In this document: piece after piece, positions 39,783-51,180 of the stretch
How positions within the stretch are numbered: the stretch's first letter is position 1
How the letters are laid out: each line of letters opens with the position of its first letter
From: Fragilariopsis cylindrus CCMP1102
Lineage: Eukaryota > Bacillariophyta > Bacillariophyceae > Bacillariales > Bacillariaceae
Length of the DNA: 64,000 nucleotides
Assembly: GCA_900095095.1 (NCBI GenBank)
Contig: FMBT01000303.1
Span: 372,001-436,000 of the forward strand
Direction: 5' to 3'
Notes under the pieces: model-generated
What the model was told of the DNA's origin: nothing
Databases searched by the model: none
Seen by the model: the letters and a program-made list of their open reading frames with translations, nothing else
Made by a program: the position numbers and the translations under genes

Positions 39783-40920
39783 AATAATGTATGATATTGA
39801 AGATATATTAGATTAGATGTTCAGCAGGCCAAGGACAGCCAAGTCAATATAGGTAGACAAATTAGAAGAAAAATCAAGGGCGGTGATAGATAGTATCTTT
39901 CTTTTGCTTGACGCTTTGCTTGACGCTTTGCTTGACGCTTTGCTTGACGCTTTGCTTGACGCTTTGCTTGACGCTTTGCTTGCTTGCTTTTTCTTTTTAT
40001 GCTTCGATGATTTCCGGTATCCCTTGTGGATGTGTTTGTACTGGTCCTGTAGCTGTCATGAGGATGCTTTGTGTCAGTTTGCGCGCTCAAAAACTGTCTG
40101 TGTTGCTTGTTAAATGGCAGAGCGAGGAGGGAAGCAAGAACACGGCGAACCACCAATTTTTTTAAACTTTTCACGCGCGCCAAAAATCTTCGACGGCTGC
40201 ATTAAATTTGAGTCAATCGACTCGACTCGATTCATTCACTCGGGAATGCTTTTTTGCGACCATCTTGTAAGTGGCGTCTGCCTTGTGCACGATGACATGT
40301 CATGTCATGCGTGAGCAAACAACAAGGAATTCTCGTGTCATGTGTCAAAAGTTTGTTGCTTGGTGTTCTTCAAAAACAAAACGTATTGATAAGATTCATT
40401 AAGTAGAAATTGTGCCACGCAAGAGGAAGAGTTCTTCTTCTATCAAAGTTGTCATTTTGTTTCTTCGATAAATTTTTTACTTCGACTTGTGTACAGTACA
40501 GTAATGCAAATGCAGTACAATTGTAGAGCAACCCATCAAGAGAATGGCTGCAGACACCTTTTTTTATCCGAAACCAAAAGATACCGTGTATTCTACTTGC
40601 ATCACTACAAGGCTTCCGTCACTCACAACACGGGCTCTTCATTGTGCCAGGCAGTAACAGTAGTATTAGCATTAGTACAAAGCAAACATCAAAAAGAGCC
40701 ATTACACATATTGTAAAAAGAGCATTCTTCTTTATCCTAACTTATTTCGCATACGGTACCGGTAGAATAACGAGCGAGACACAATACACATCGCTTTCTG
40801 AACGAAATTGTCCTTATACTTACTTATATATCATCATCTTCACCAAGAAGCACCAGTTCTTACAGTAGAGAGAAAAAAAAACCTTCACAATATTAAAAAT
40901 AAAGAAAAATACACACAAGA
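39783..40920. other. Intergenic, divergent promoter region with minisatellite
   Basis: Between the MYST gene (-) and the gene at 40921 (+). It holds the 12-base minisatellite at 39906-39980, a GACTC/GAGTC patch at 40211-40241, and ATGACATGTCATGTCATGC at about 40291-40310, a short repeat with palindromic parts. A frame over the minisatellite encodes only KRQA repeats and lacks an ATG. Confidence 0.5.
39906..39980. repeat. 12-base minisatellite (GCTTGACGCTTT), six copies
   Basis: Six near-perfect direct copies of GCTTGACGCTTT followed by GCTT repeats. There are no spacers, so it is not a CRISPR array. It lies 120 bases upstream of the MYST gene start, inside its presumed promoter or 5' leader. 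Confidence 0.95.
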
Positions 40921-41787
40921 ATGTCGAACCCCACATCATTCAAGACGCCACTTTCTCGTTTATTGACAATAGCAGCAGCAATTAGTTCTACTACTCCTTA
41001 TATTATATGCAATGGATTCCAACTGCAACTGCAACAGCAACAGAAGCAAACATCAAGAACACCAACACGATCAAAACCATCATCGTCATCGTCGTTGCAT
41101 TCTATTAGCAGTTCTTCAATAAGGAGGAGTTGGAGTTCTTCTTCTTCTTCTTCTTCTTCCGCATTGAATTATTATCAAGAAGATAATATTCATAACGATA
41201 ATAGTATTGAAGTTGAAGATATCCTCCTGGGTAGTAGTACATTATCATCATCCTCGGCGTCTTTGCAGCACTACACTAATGAATACGATCGTGATAATGA
41301 ATTTTATCGACGTCGGAATGAAGAATATTATCAGCAACAACAACAGCAAGAGCAAAAAGAAAATAACCAAGTAGTTCTAAGCACTACAACATCAGCAGCA
41401 GCAACAATACCAACAACAGTAATAGTAGGCGAACAACAACAACTAACTGATTTACAACAACAAACACAATATCATCAACAACAATATCAGAAAGAACAAA
41501 ATAATAAAAAAGATTCAGGTGAATATATGTTAATGGAATCCATTAATACGTCACTCAAGGCATCCCATAGTAGTTTTAAACATATTGAAAATTTAACATA
41601 TGGATTATTAACCGAAAAACCATTACTAGCATTAGGTATCTTCTTTGCAGCAGGATTAGTGGTGGCGTACATGATCGGATTTTTATTTTTAGATGGATAC
41701 ATTGAAAGTATTAATCCAATATCCAATGATATGATACCCTATTGGGAAGATGCTGAAATACATACAATTGATGCCTATATCAGATGA
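40921..41787 (+). CDS. Hypothetical, probably plastid, single-pass membrane protein
   Basis: Function unknown, 288 residues. The N-terminus (SRLLTIAAAISSTTPYIICN then GFQLQL) looks like a signal peptide with a Phe just after the cleavage region, the usual diatom plastid signal. Gln-, Ser- and Tyr-rich low complexity covers about 35-200. The ordered C-terminus has a predicted helix (SINTSLKASHSSFKHIENLT), one membrane segment (LLALGIFFAAGLVVAYMIGF) and a short tail rich in acidic residues. That C-terminal 85-residue part is the likely functional module. Uninterrupted frame, ATG 40921. Confidence 0.6.
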   Translation: MSNPTSFKTPLSRLLTIAAAISSTTPYIICNGFQLQLQQQQKQTSRTPTRSKPSSSSSLHSISSSSIRRSWSSSSSSSSSALNYYQEDNIHNDNSIEVEDILLGSSTLSSSSASLQHYTNEYDRDNEFYRRRNEEYYQQQQQQEQKENNQVVLSTTTSAAATIPTTVIVGEQQQLTDLQQQTQYHQQQYQKEQNNKKDSGEYMLMESINTSLKASHSSFKHIENLTYGLLTEKPLLALGIFFAAGLVVAYMIGFLFLDGYIESINPISNDMIPYWEDAEIHTIDAYIR

Positions 41788-42180
41788 ATGAATGAATGAT
41801 AATAAAGATAAATTAATTAATAAAACAAAACAACGCAAAATGAAAAAAAATGAAAATGCATATTAAATATATCAGAGACAAATAAATAAACCAAGCTCTA
41901 TCTGAAAAAAATGAATCATACTTTGTATATTATAGTAATATTAAATGAAGGAAGAAGAAAGAACCGAAGGTACTAACAAAGAACGGTTATGTAAATTAAG
42001 CAGTATCTATCTACAGTATATATCATTCGACTATTCTTAAATAGTAACGTTTTATCATTATTTCAACAAAAAATATACTATATATATATTTATCTCTAGT
42101 AGAGGGTACTCCTTTGTTTTCCTGTCCTGTCCTGTATGCACTGCCACTGCCACTGCTTACTTTGTACCGTGTTGTTAGTG
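41788..42180. other. Intergenic between convergent genes
   Basis: AT-rich, with (TA)n at about 42076-42089 and CCTGT repeats at about 42120-42134. No gene seen. Confidence 0.4.
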
Positions 42181-42907
42181 TTATTGTTGCTGTGATGTTG
42201 TACTAGTACTAGTACTACGTAAACAATTATTTAATTTTTTACGTATATCATTGCATTGACCTTGTTTCTTTTTACTATTTAATACTTTACGTTTTGCTTT
42301 TTCATGATGATCAAATATATCTTGTCGTTGTTTTTGTCTTTCTAGTATTAGTGTCTTTTTAGGATTATTACTGCTGACAGTACTTACATCTAAATCAATT
42401 TTCATTATTTGTGGATTCCCAAAACCTTGGTGTTGTTTGTTTGTTATTGTTGTTGTTGTTGTTGCCATTTTTGTATGGAAGAATAAGAGAAGGAAGAAGG
42501 AAAGAAGAAAAGATCGAGGTAATGAATGAGAATTAATCATATCAATCGAAGCAAAATGAAATAAAAGTCTTTAGTGTGATAACATGCCACTACTTACAAT
42601 ATGCTTCATCGTATGCCGAACAAATACCTTTATCTTTTGGACTATTAGTAGTACCATTATTTCCAACAATAAGATCAGAGGGTGATTTATAATACTCAAA
42701 TGCTTCTCTTTTACATAGTTGAAAAGCTTGACATCGTTTTACTTTCAATGTTGGTATCCAACATTTTTTCAATTTATTATTCATACTTCTCTCTTCCATA
42801 ATAATTTGGGAATTATTGTCGTCATCAACAATAATTCCAATTCCATTATAATTTTTACTATAACAATCTTGACGTTTCTTTATAAAAGAATCACATTCAT
42901 CCATCAT
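42181..42907 (-). CDS. CX9C (CHCH-type) protein, probably two exons
   Basis: Probable small protein of the mitochondrial intermembrane-space CHCH class, whose paired cysteines form disulfide-linked helices. The first exon, 42907 to 42598, has CDSFIKKRQDC and CWIPTLKVKRC, each with nine residues between the cysteines, plus CQAFQLC. A GTAAGT donor at 42597 pairs in phase with an AG at 42426-42427. The second exon, 42425 to 42181, carries CNDIRKKLNNC, again CX9C; total 184 codons. Without splicing, the first part ends in YCK and TAG inside the donor. The second part could alternatively be a separate gene from ATG 42468. The pyrimidine-rich stretch at about 42475-42515 supports an intron. Which CHCH protein it is cannot be told. 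Confidence 0.55.
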
Positions 42908-43759
42908 AGTAATATAATTATGCCACCTGTATTATACTATACTAGGTATATTAGGATATAAGGTGAAGGACTACTAGCTATGACGTGTTTATTGCGATAA
43001 TGACGATAGAACAGTTTACTCCACGTATCTCCAGCGTTTTTTTTTTTTTCGATCTGTGTGTCGTCTGTCTAAATTTTGTTCTCTTGAATCTACTACTGTA
43101 CAACAAAACCTCTCGATGATATGCCGACTGTTCGATATTGGTAGTATTGAATTATTATATGGACGTTTTTAAATGAATTATAATATGGACGTTTTTAAAT
43201 TAAAGAATCGAATAGAATATATCGAATCGAATCTTGCGCGTCTGCCTCTTTTGTAGCAAGCGAATCGAATCGTCTACTAGTTGTCCTGTCCTATCCTATC
43301 CTGTCCTGTCCTGTCCTGTCCTGTCCTGTCCTGCTTGCTTGCTTAGTGCTCTTATGTGTGTGGCTTGAGATCGAAAAAATCTAAGATAACTTTTCGGCAG
43401 GTGTACCGTATTCGAATTGTGGCGGTTGCGATGTGTATATTTTAAGGGAAGTAACGTTACTGGTAACGTTAGTCAGTAAATATATAATGTGAGATTTGAT
43501 GGATGATGATGTCCTATGTGTTGGCGGATGTTCTTGAATGTTGTTGTAGCATTTTAAACGAGGATGGTCCAGAGAGCATCAAAATTCGGACTATCATAGT
43601 TGTTTTCCAGCTCATTCACGCTTTCGGCTGGATCGAAATCTAAAATACAAGAACATACAAAAATCAAACTTCCGTAAGTTACCGTATTTTTCTTTTTTCA
43701 AGATTCATTCATTATATCCATTCGGTACGTACACAACACAACAACATACTGTACCGGCA
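42908..43759. other. Intergenic, divergent promoter region
   Basis: No gene seen. It holds GAATC/GAATA-type repeats at 43205-43270, a CCTGT/CCTAT pentamer array at 43282-43332, a duplicated ATGGACGTTTTTAAAT at 43159 and 43187, and two copies of the palindrome GTAACGTTA(C) at 43451-43460 and 43463-43471, about 300 bases before the inositol monophosphatase gene. Confidence 0.5.
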
Positions 43760-45327
43760 ATGCTGTTACTACCCGAATCATCAATAATCGCCCGAACAGC
43801 AACAGCAACAAATAACTTCCTAGGTACCACCACCTCAAGCCCTGTTGCTGATTACTGTCATCACTACTCATTAGCGGTAGATAATATTATTGCTACTTCT
43901 ATTAGCATTATGCCATCCTCGTCGTCGACTACAGCAACAGCAACGACGGTAGTGCCTTTAGCTGTTGCAGCAGCAGCAGTAATTGCAACAACATCAATTG
44001 CAACAATTATTGGTTTAATTGGTGGATATTATTATCGTTCTATTACATCCATCAACGATCGTGAATTGAAAACATTGAAGGTACCTAAAACCTTATTGCA
44101 AAGTGAATATAAGGAAGAATTAAAATTAGCTATACAATTAGCAATGGAAGGTACGTTAACGTTACGTTATACGGTAGTTATATCGATACCTGAAAAAAAA
44201 CCCACCACCGTCGGAGCAGGTAGTGTCAAGCTGTTGTGACAGTAAACAAACAAACTAACTTCGAATGAAATTGAAATGAAATTGAAATGAAATGAAACCG
44301 TGATGTCTCTCTGTCTTACCTACATGCGAATTATTTATTTTGCATTTTGATCTACCTACGCCTACTCCTACTCACTCTGATACCGCTCTATCTGAATTAC
44401 TTACACACGTCTTTCTTTTTTTCTGTCGACTGTTCCCTTTCTTACAAAATGAAATGCGTAGCCGGTTCAAATATGATTGAATATCTAGAAGCAAAAGGTA
44501 CAATTGCAGAAGGAAAATTAGATCTAGGTATAGAAATTAAAACAAATTCCACTGATTTTTGTACCAATATTGATATAAAAAATGAAAAACTGATCATCGA
44601 TGGTATACGTCGAAAATTTCCAAACCATGATATAATTGGGGAAGAAAGTGTTGGTACAAATACAATCCCTACGATGAAAAAATCAATACCAACATGGATC
44701 ATTGATCCAATTGATGGTACCACAAATTTTGCGACTGGATTGCATTCCTTAACATGTGTTAGTATTGGATACTGTATAGAAGGACAACCAGTATTAGGTG
44801 TTATATATGCACCATATACAAATGAATTATATATTGGTGTAAAAGGATATGGTTCCTATAGGAACGGGGTACGTATATATCAAAATCCAATCACGTCTAC
44901 AAAGACATTAAAAAATGCGATCGTATGCAATGAAATGGGTTATACACGCGACGAGAATGAATTAGATACATTATTCAATGCTCAGAAACAAATTATGTTA
45001 CATGATACACATGGTTGTAAAGGATTTAGACAATTAGGATCAGGATGTTTAGACTTATGTTATGTTGCATCTGGACGATTAGATATATGTTATGCTGGAT
45101 TATGTACAGAAGGATGGAAACCATGGGATTATTGTGCTGGATTAATTATTGTGAAAGAGGCTGGTTGTTATATGGAATCTATATATGATACTGATAATAA
45201 TAATAATGACAATGACAATGAATCATCATTTGATATCTATGGAAAAAGTGTTATTTGTGCTGTATCAAAAGATTTATTAGATGAACTACGATCAGTAATA
45301 TTAACTTCTTCTACTTCTTCTTCTTAA
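43760..45327 (+). CDS. Inositol monophosphatase, 2 exons
   Basis: Mg-dependent phosphatase of the IMPase family; releases phosphate from inositol monophosphate or a related sugar phosphate. Exons are 43760-44150 and 44462-45327 (donor GTACGT, acceptor TAG); splicing joins AME to AGSNMIEYLEAKG, giving 418 residues. Metal and substrate motifs are complete: IIGEESVG, IIDPIDGTTNFATG and EGWKPWDYCAGL. The N-terminal 120 residues are extra: Ser/Thr-rich, then a hydrophobic segment (VVPLAVAAAAVIATTSIATI) that would anchor the enzyme or act as an uncleaved signal. A short Asn/Asp insert occurs near the C-terminus. It could instead be a related histidinol- or galactose-phosphate phosphatase. Confidence 0.92.
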
Positions 45328-47835
45328 GGACGACTAAAAGTTAATATACACATTTATTGGACACGTACGTAATAGGTATATATTCGGTACTGTACAAGGA
45401 TAACAGGTCTATCATACTCATTGTATAAAAGATTTAAAATTAAAATTTAGAAAAATTGTCTGAATAACTTAGTATAACATCCTTTTAAGAGAAAGCATAT
45501 ATATTTCTTCCAGTAGTTTCTAGCTAGACTTTTCCTCTAATTGGAAGTATGTGTGTGTGTGTGTGTGTGTGTTTATGTGGATGTGTAGGGCCTATGTGTA
45601 TGTATGTGTGCAACACATGGTGAATTTATTCGTAAGTTTTCTCATGGGAGCATTATTTATTGATATTTGGGCTTGTAGAACGAACACCCATATCACACCG
45701 ACACCGACGGACAGAAGAACTTGTTGACAAATAGTAGAAGTAGTGTAAGAAGTAGAGAGAGAGAGAGAGAGGGGGGGGGGGGGGGCATAAGAAATGATGT
45801 GATACTACTTCAAAGAACACCAGCAAAATGGTCTGGTCTAAAGATAAGAAGATTAGATAGAATTCTAATGTACAGGTGGAATGGATGGGGACAACCTTAT
45901 CTTAGTATATTCCATCTTTGTGTGCGTGCATGGTGGTGGTGTTATGTATAAAAAAGAAATGATACCATGAGTTGCACAAACAAATCATCCATCATTGTAC
46001 AAATTCTTTATCTTGGAGTAGTACCTACTACTGTAGGTGGTCAGGGACTGCTTCCCTGCCTACCTTATCATATGTTAGAGTCCTTACAAGACAATAATTA
46101 CCAGCTAGCAGTCCCCTTATATGTGAACCAACCACACCAGCATGAATTATGGAAATAGGTAGACAATGTGCAGTGATATCTAATGACATCTTATATGTTT
46201 AATCTTCCTATGTCTGCAAGACGAAATTGATGAACAGGAATTTACATTCTTCACCAAGGGCCAAAAACTGATTATAAGCTCAACTTGACTAGAAAAAACT
46301 TTTAGGAAGATGTACCATGTAAACCAGAGATCCAATAATGGTGGCTTTAGGTGGGTTGTTCTATTTTATGAGTATTTGTGTGTGGATGTTCCTATCAAAA
46401 TTGGTGAAAGGGAATTTTTCAATCAATGGTCCTTGATTGCTTCATATGAGATATATCCTGTTCAGGACACAAAGCAGGGTAGAACTTCCAAGAAAATGCT
46501 TTTTTTTGTTGGGGAGAGTTCCTCTACCTTACTATATGAGCAATAAATAGAGGTTGAAAAATTTGTTGTATGCGGTCATTCAGTTCATACACACATCTAT
46601 GTACAATAAGTGGCCTTTAACACATCATGTTACTAGTTAATCTATTGCGGCAATTATTTTTGCTAGACAAACTTTTCCAGAAAAAAATAAAGTTACGGAA
46701 TCCATTATATGTTTCTGGTTTACTTTCTGCGCCAAGGGCCCATTCTTATTTTAATATATTGAAATGACAGTAACAAATACAAGATGTATTGATTTATCCT
46801 AACAAAAGTAGTATGGATATGGTTGGTTGGTGTTTCAATGCATCAGCTCACTATGATCACACTCACTATAACAATGTTGGTTGTAATATAGAATATGAGA
46901 AACATCATGATGCTGTTGCAACAAAATAAGTGCACATATATTACTTTTCCTACAGCAGCTCTTGTTTCTCTAGGGAAAAAAGTGGCAGTAGCAACTATAT
47001 ACATAATATAAATCCCTCATAATGCCTAATAAATGCCCTATACTAGAACATTATAGACAGAATAATACACCTAGAACAGTAGCTGTACACATATCACTTT
47101 TTATAAAGGATTTGAGGATTATCCTATGCATGTATGTAATGTTGCGGACTATTTATTTAGTGAAACAAAAGTGGCGGCAGCTACTATTATACATAATATA
47201 ACTACTTTAGCCCATACATAGATATAAATGATTTAAACTGCCGAGCTGATTTAGTTTTTATTGTGTTGTTGACGAGCGGACGGACGACAAAAATACGATT
47301 AAACTGTTAGTATAACATTCAAAACCACGTACTAATAATTAATTAATGACCGTTTGTTGTAATTTTTTTTTGAAAATTCTTTACGTACTTTGAAGTAGCG
47401 GGGCATCTCATTGGCTGTCTAAGTAAAAAAAAATATTATATACTGTACGCATTTTAAAATTCAAGAAACGGTACTACGGTGTGTTGTGTCGTAGTGTGGT
47501 GGCTGCCGCTCGCCCATTCAAGTTTTCAAATTCATAGTATTCCTGTACAACTTGTACGGCACAGCACAGTGCGTCAGTAAAATTCAAATTCATTGAAAGA
47601 AAGAAACAACACAACTTTTGAAGAACAAACAAGAACAGAAGAACAACAGGCAGGCCAGCCATCACAAATCACACACCCAACGTCAAAAACAAAACGACAA
47701 AACAACAGCAACAACAACAACAACGATAATAACAAGACTGTCTAAACCCATACAAACACACACACACACACACACAGACGAGAGAAAAGAATTGAATCAA
47801 TCGAATTCGGAAAACAGCAGATTCAAGAATTAATC
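45328..47835. other. Gene-free repeat-rich region
   Basis: About 2.5 kb without a convincing gene. (TG)n lies at about 45548-45571. A (GA)n tract runs straight into 15 Gs at 45754-45785. The interspersed repeat copies listed separately occupy 46318-47205. CAACAA and (CA)n tracts lie at 47700-47775, just before the SLC4 gene. Several frames of 60-80 codons look like chance. Confidence 0.5.
46318..47205. repeat. Interspersed non-coding repeat, locus 2
   Basis: 46318-46415 matches 8992-9090. Units at 46920-47020 and 47057-47205 (TGCACATATATTACTTTTCC, TACAGCAGCTCT, AAAAGTGGCAGTAGCAACTA, ACATAATATAA) match each other and the units at locus 1. The four units share order and polarity. A 78-codon frame at 46310-46546 overlaps the first part but resembles no family I know. 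Confidence 0.6.
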
Positions 47836-50585
47836 ATGCCTCCCAAGACTGATGCTGATGCTGGTGCTATTGAGGTTCCATTACCAGATCATGAACTTGG
47901 TATAGCAAATGCCAAAGAAGATGATGAGGGAGCACCAAACGATGAAGAATCACCACCACCGGCAGCTAATGCTAATGCTAATGAAGGTAATCCAGGTGCA
48001 ATTGCAGTTGCAGAAAAGGAGGAGGATGAAAAATTATTTTCATTTTTAACTGGAATGAAAAATGATTTAATAGCACGTAAACCATATTATAATTTTAAAT
48101 TAGATTGTAAGGGTGGTGGTAATGGTGACAACAACAACAACAAAAAGAAGAAGAATGCTGATAACGACAACGACGTTCCGCGCATCGACGTTATCGACAT
48201 CGTTAGTTCTACTACTAGTAATGGTAATGAATCGTCGTCGTATGAACCAATACGTGGTGATTGGAGTATACCAAAAAATTTCTTTACTGTATTTAATGCC
48301 ACCATTTTTGCATTTGTTATACAATTAATACCAGCATTAATTTTTGCGGAATTAATGGACCGTCAAACGTAAGTTAATATAAATTTTGAATCAATCAATC
48401 TGTCGTACCGTATTATGTTATCGTGAAAGAAAACGGCTTGTGAAAACGAAATAGAACCTCCCCCGTTGTGTCGTGTCATGATTCCTTTCTTAATCTAATT
48501 TCAAATTCCTCTCACAACATCTCTTCCGTTTCCGCCCTTCTCCTATTGCTGTAATTGCATTTTATTTATAGTGATGGAAATTTAGCAACAGCAGAAACTT
48601 TACTGTCATCAGCAATTATTGGTGTTATATATGCAATATTTAGTGGTCAACCACTCGTTATTATGGGTATTACTGGTCCAGTATCATTACTTTTAGGTAC
48701 ATCGTATGGTTTAGCAGCACAATTTAATAGTAGTTACTTTCCATTCTTTTTTTGGATATGTGTATGGGCAGGATTAATGCATATTATTAGTGCCATGACA
48801 GGATTAGTATCATTGGTATGGAAAGTTACACCATTTACAACACAAATATTTGAATTATTTATTGCCATCACATTTGCCTATAGTGCATTGCGTGATTTAA
48901 TTGTACCAATACATTTAACGGATTCACCAATACATGTGGAAGTTGAAAATGGTATTAGTATTCGAATTGAAATCACCTCTGCAATGAGATCCGCTGGATA
49001 TGCAAGTTTCTTTATTGGTTTATTAACATGTTATATTGCATGGTCATTGCACTTTGCTGAAACGTGGTTATTTTTTCCAAAACAAGTACGTGTATTCTTG
49101 ACGTCGTACAACACGTTGATTGCTGTTGTGTTTGCAACAGCATTTTCATACATACCTGGATTAGATCAATCCCAAAATAATGATGATTTTCCAACTAATA
49201 ATCCAACAGCAAATCCTGGTGGGATTGAACGTGTGAATGTTATTGCACCATGGGATTGGAAACCAACAGCGGATCGATCATGGATTGTGAATCCATTGGA
49301 GGGGATTGGTGTAGAAGGTATATTTGGTGCATTAATACCAGGATTTATGTTTTTTTTACTGTTTATTATTGATCATAATGTATCAAGTATATTAACCCAG
49401 TCACCAAAATTTAATCTAAAGAAACCACCAGCATATCATTGGGATTTTTTTGTATTAGGTATAACATTCTTCCCATGTGCAATATTAGGACTACCACCAG
49501 GGAATGGTCTAATACCACAGGTACGTACAGTGATACAGTAATTGAAGAAGAAGAATAAAGATAACATAACGTCATACGTCATACGTGAAGCAACATCAAA
49601 ACATAAACATTCAATCTAACCATCACTTTCTTCCTTCCTGTTGTCTTCATTACTACACAAAAATAAATAAAAACAGGCACCACTACATGCACGTGCATTA
49701 TGTACACGTAAAATGGAAACGGATCAATATGGTGTTAAACGTGAGGTTGTTACGTACTGTGAAGAACAACGTTGGTCAGCGTTAGGACAGGCAGTATTAA
49801 TGTTTGTTGCATTATCAGCATTTACTGTTATATCATGGATCCCAACAGGATGCTTATTTGGTTTATTACTTTATCTTGGTATGAGTGCATTACATGGAAA
49901 TGAAATCTGGGAACGTCTTCTATTATGTTTCGTTTATTCACACAAACGTCCAAAAATTCCAGTTGTACGATATGTTAAATGGAGTACAGTACAAATATGG
50001 ACAATAATACAATTAATTTGTGCTATTAGTATTTGGGCTGTTGGTCAATACGCGTCTGTTGGATATATATATCCATTATTATTAGTATTACTAGTACCAA
50101 TCCGATCAATGATCCTAGAACGATTATTTCAAAAGAATGATTTAAAACATTTAGATCCTGTTGATGAAAGTGAAGAAGAATTCCATGATGAACAACGGAT
50201 GGTTCATCATATAATGCAAAAGGGTTCTGGTGTCGATGAAGAAGATTTAGCATTCCCAACACGTGCTGAATTCCGTGGACAAGGTATGAAACGTGCATTA
50301 ATGAATACAAACAGACGTCATTCAATCGGTCCAGGTAGTACTGGTCATCATGATGATGTGTTAGCAGTTGAGGTGGCTAAAGCATGTATTGATTTGAATT
50401 TAGATGATTCAATTAAAATGAATATGATCAATTCAGAAATGAGGGCACGTAACAATGCTAATGCTAGTGCTAATGCTAATGTTGTTTATCGTCAAATAGA
50501 TACAGATGATCCACGAATGAAGGCATCAACATCAATTACAGATTTGATGGCATTAAATAATCTTGGTGCAAGTAAACAACTTTAA
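47836..50585 (+). CDS. SLC4-family bicarbonate/borate transporter, 3 exons
   Basis: Multi-pass anion transporter; in diatoms this family imports bicarbonate for carbon concentration, while plant and fungal relatives export borate. Exons are 47836-48368, 48572-49520 and 49677-50585 (donors GTAAGT and GTACGT), 796 residues in phase. The cytoplasmic N-terminus (about 130 residues) is acidic with low complexity. Membrane segments follow, with LLSSAIIGVIYAIFSGQPLV, MGITGPVSLLLGTSYGLAAQ, GVEGIFGALIPGFMFFLLFI and the signature GNGLIPQAPLHARALC spanning the second splice, close to the borate-type SNGVIPQSPMHTK pattern. The C-terminal 150 residues are hydrophilic with RRHSIG, a possible kinase site. 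Substrate is not decided by sequence; bicarbonate is the more likely by lineage. Confidence 0.88.
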
Positions 50586-51180
50586 AATAAATAAATACTA
50601 CTGTTACTGTTACTGTACTACTGCTACTAACAATAATAACTGTACTGTACTTTACAAACAACGAACACACAAATATATACGATATAAACGCCAGAGACAG
50701 GAGCGGCAGCGCAGCCGTGAACGAATACCACACACACGCAAACACAGAGAGTGAGATACACCAATACAGTCCCTTTTCTACTATCGCTTGATAGATTATT
50801 TACCTACGGTAACCATAGCGTGATCATTTTTAATACTTCATTTTATCGATTAGCTATGGAGTACCACTTAGTGTAGCAGTGCTTCTCGAAAAGGTTTTAC
50901 GGGAAATGGAACGAAAAATCAATCTTTTGGAGACTAACTTAATCTTTTTCGTTTTGTCAAAACGCGTGTTGTACTCGTGGAAGTTACTTCGTGCGATCTT
51001 TGAGAATTCATGATTTTATGTGAGCCGATGTAATCGGATGTTGAAACAATGATTTTAAATATACTGTATGTGATTATCGGTGTACAGTAAAGCAATAGCA
51101 ACAAAGAATAAACGCCAAACTCGTATCCTGTTTTACTACAAAGAAAGGACATTCACCTAAATAGTTTATGCATTGTCAGG
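50586..51180. other. Intergenic
   Basis: Between two plus-strand genes. TACTGT/ACTGTA-type short repeats occur at 50597-50660. No gene or clear regulatory motif seen. Confidence 0.4.

Noticed and set aside
39906-39980. Possible CRISPR-like array
   Set aside because: Units are contiguous 12-mers without spacers; it is a minisatellite in a eukaryotic genome.
39821-40183. 120-codon minus-strand frame with KRQA repeats
   Set aside because: No ATG at the start; most of it translates the 12-base minisatellite, and the rest has no family resemblance.
42475-42540. Hydrophobic N-terminus (SFLLSFFLLLFF) as a signal peptide of a separate small gene
   Set aside because: It is encoded by a pyrimidine-rich tract that fits an intron or leader better; phase-matched splice sites join the flanking exons.
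45721-45951. 76-codon frame over the (GA)n/G15 tract
   Set aside because: It depends on reading through a homopolymer and has no conserved sequence.
46310-46546. 78-codon frame as a transposase remnant
   Set aside because: No catalytic motif, and the matching sequence at 8992 does not keep the frame.
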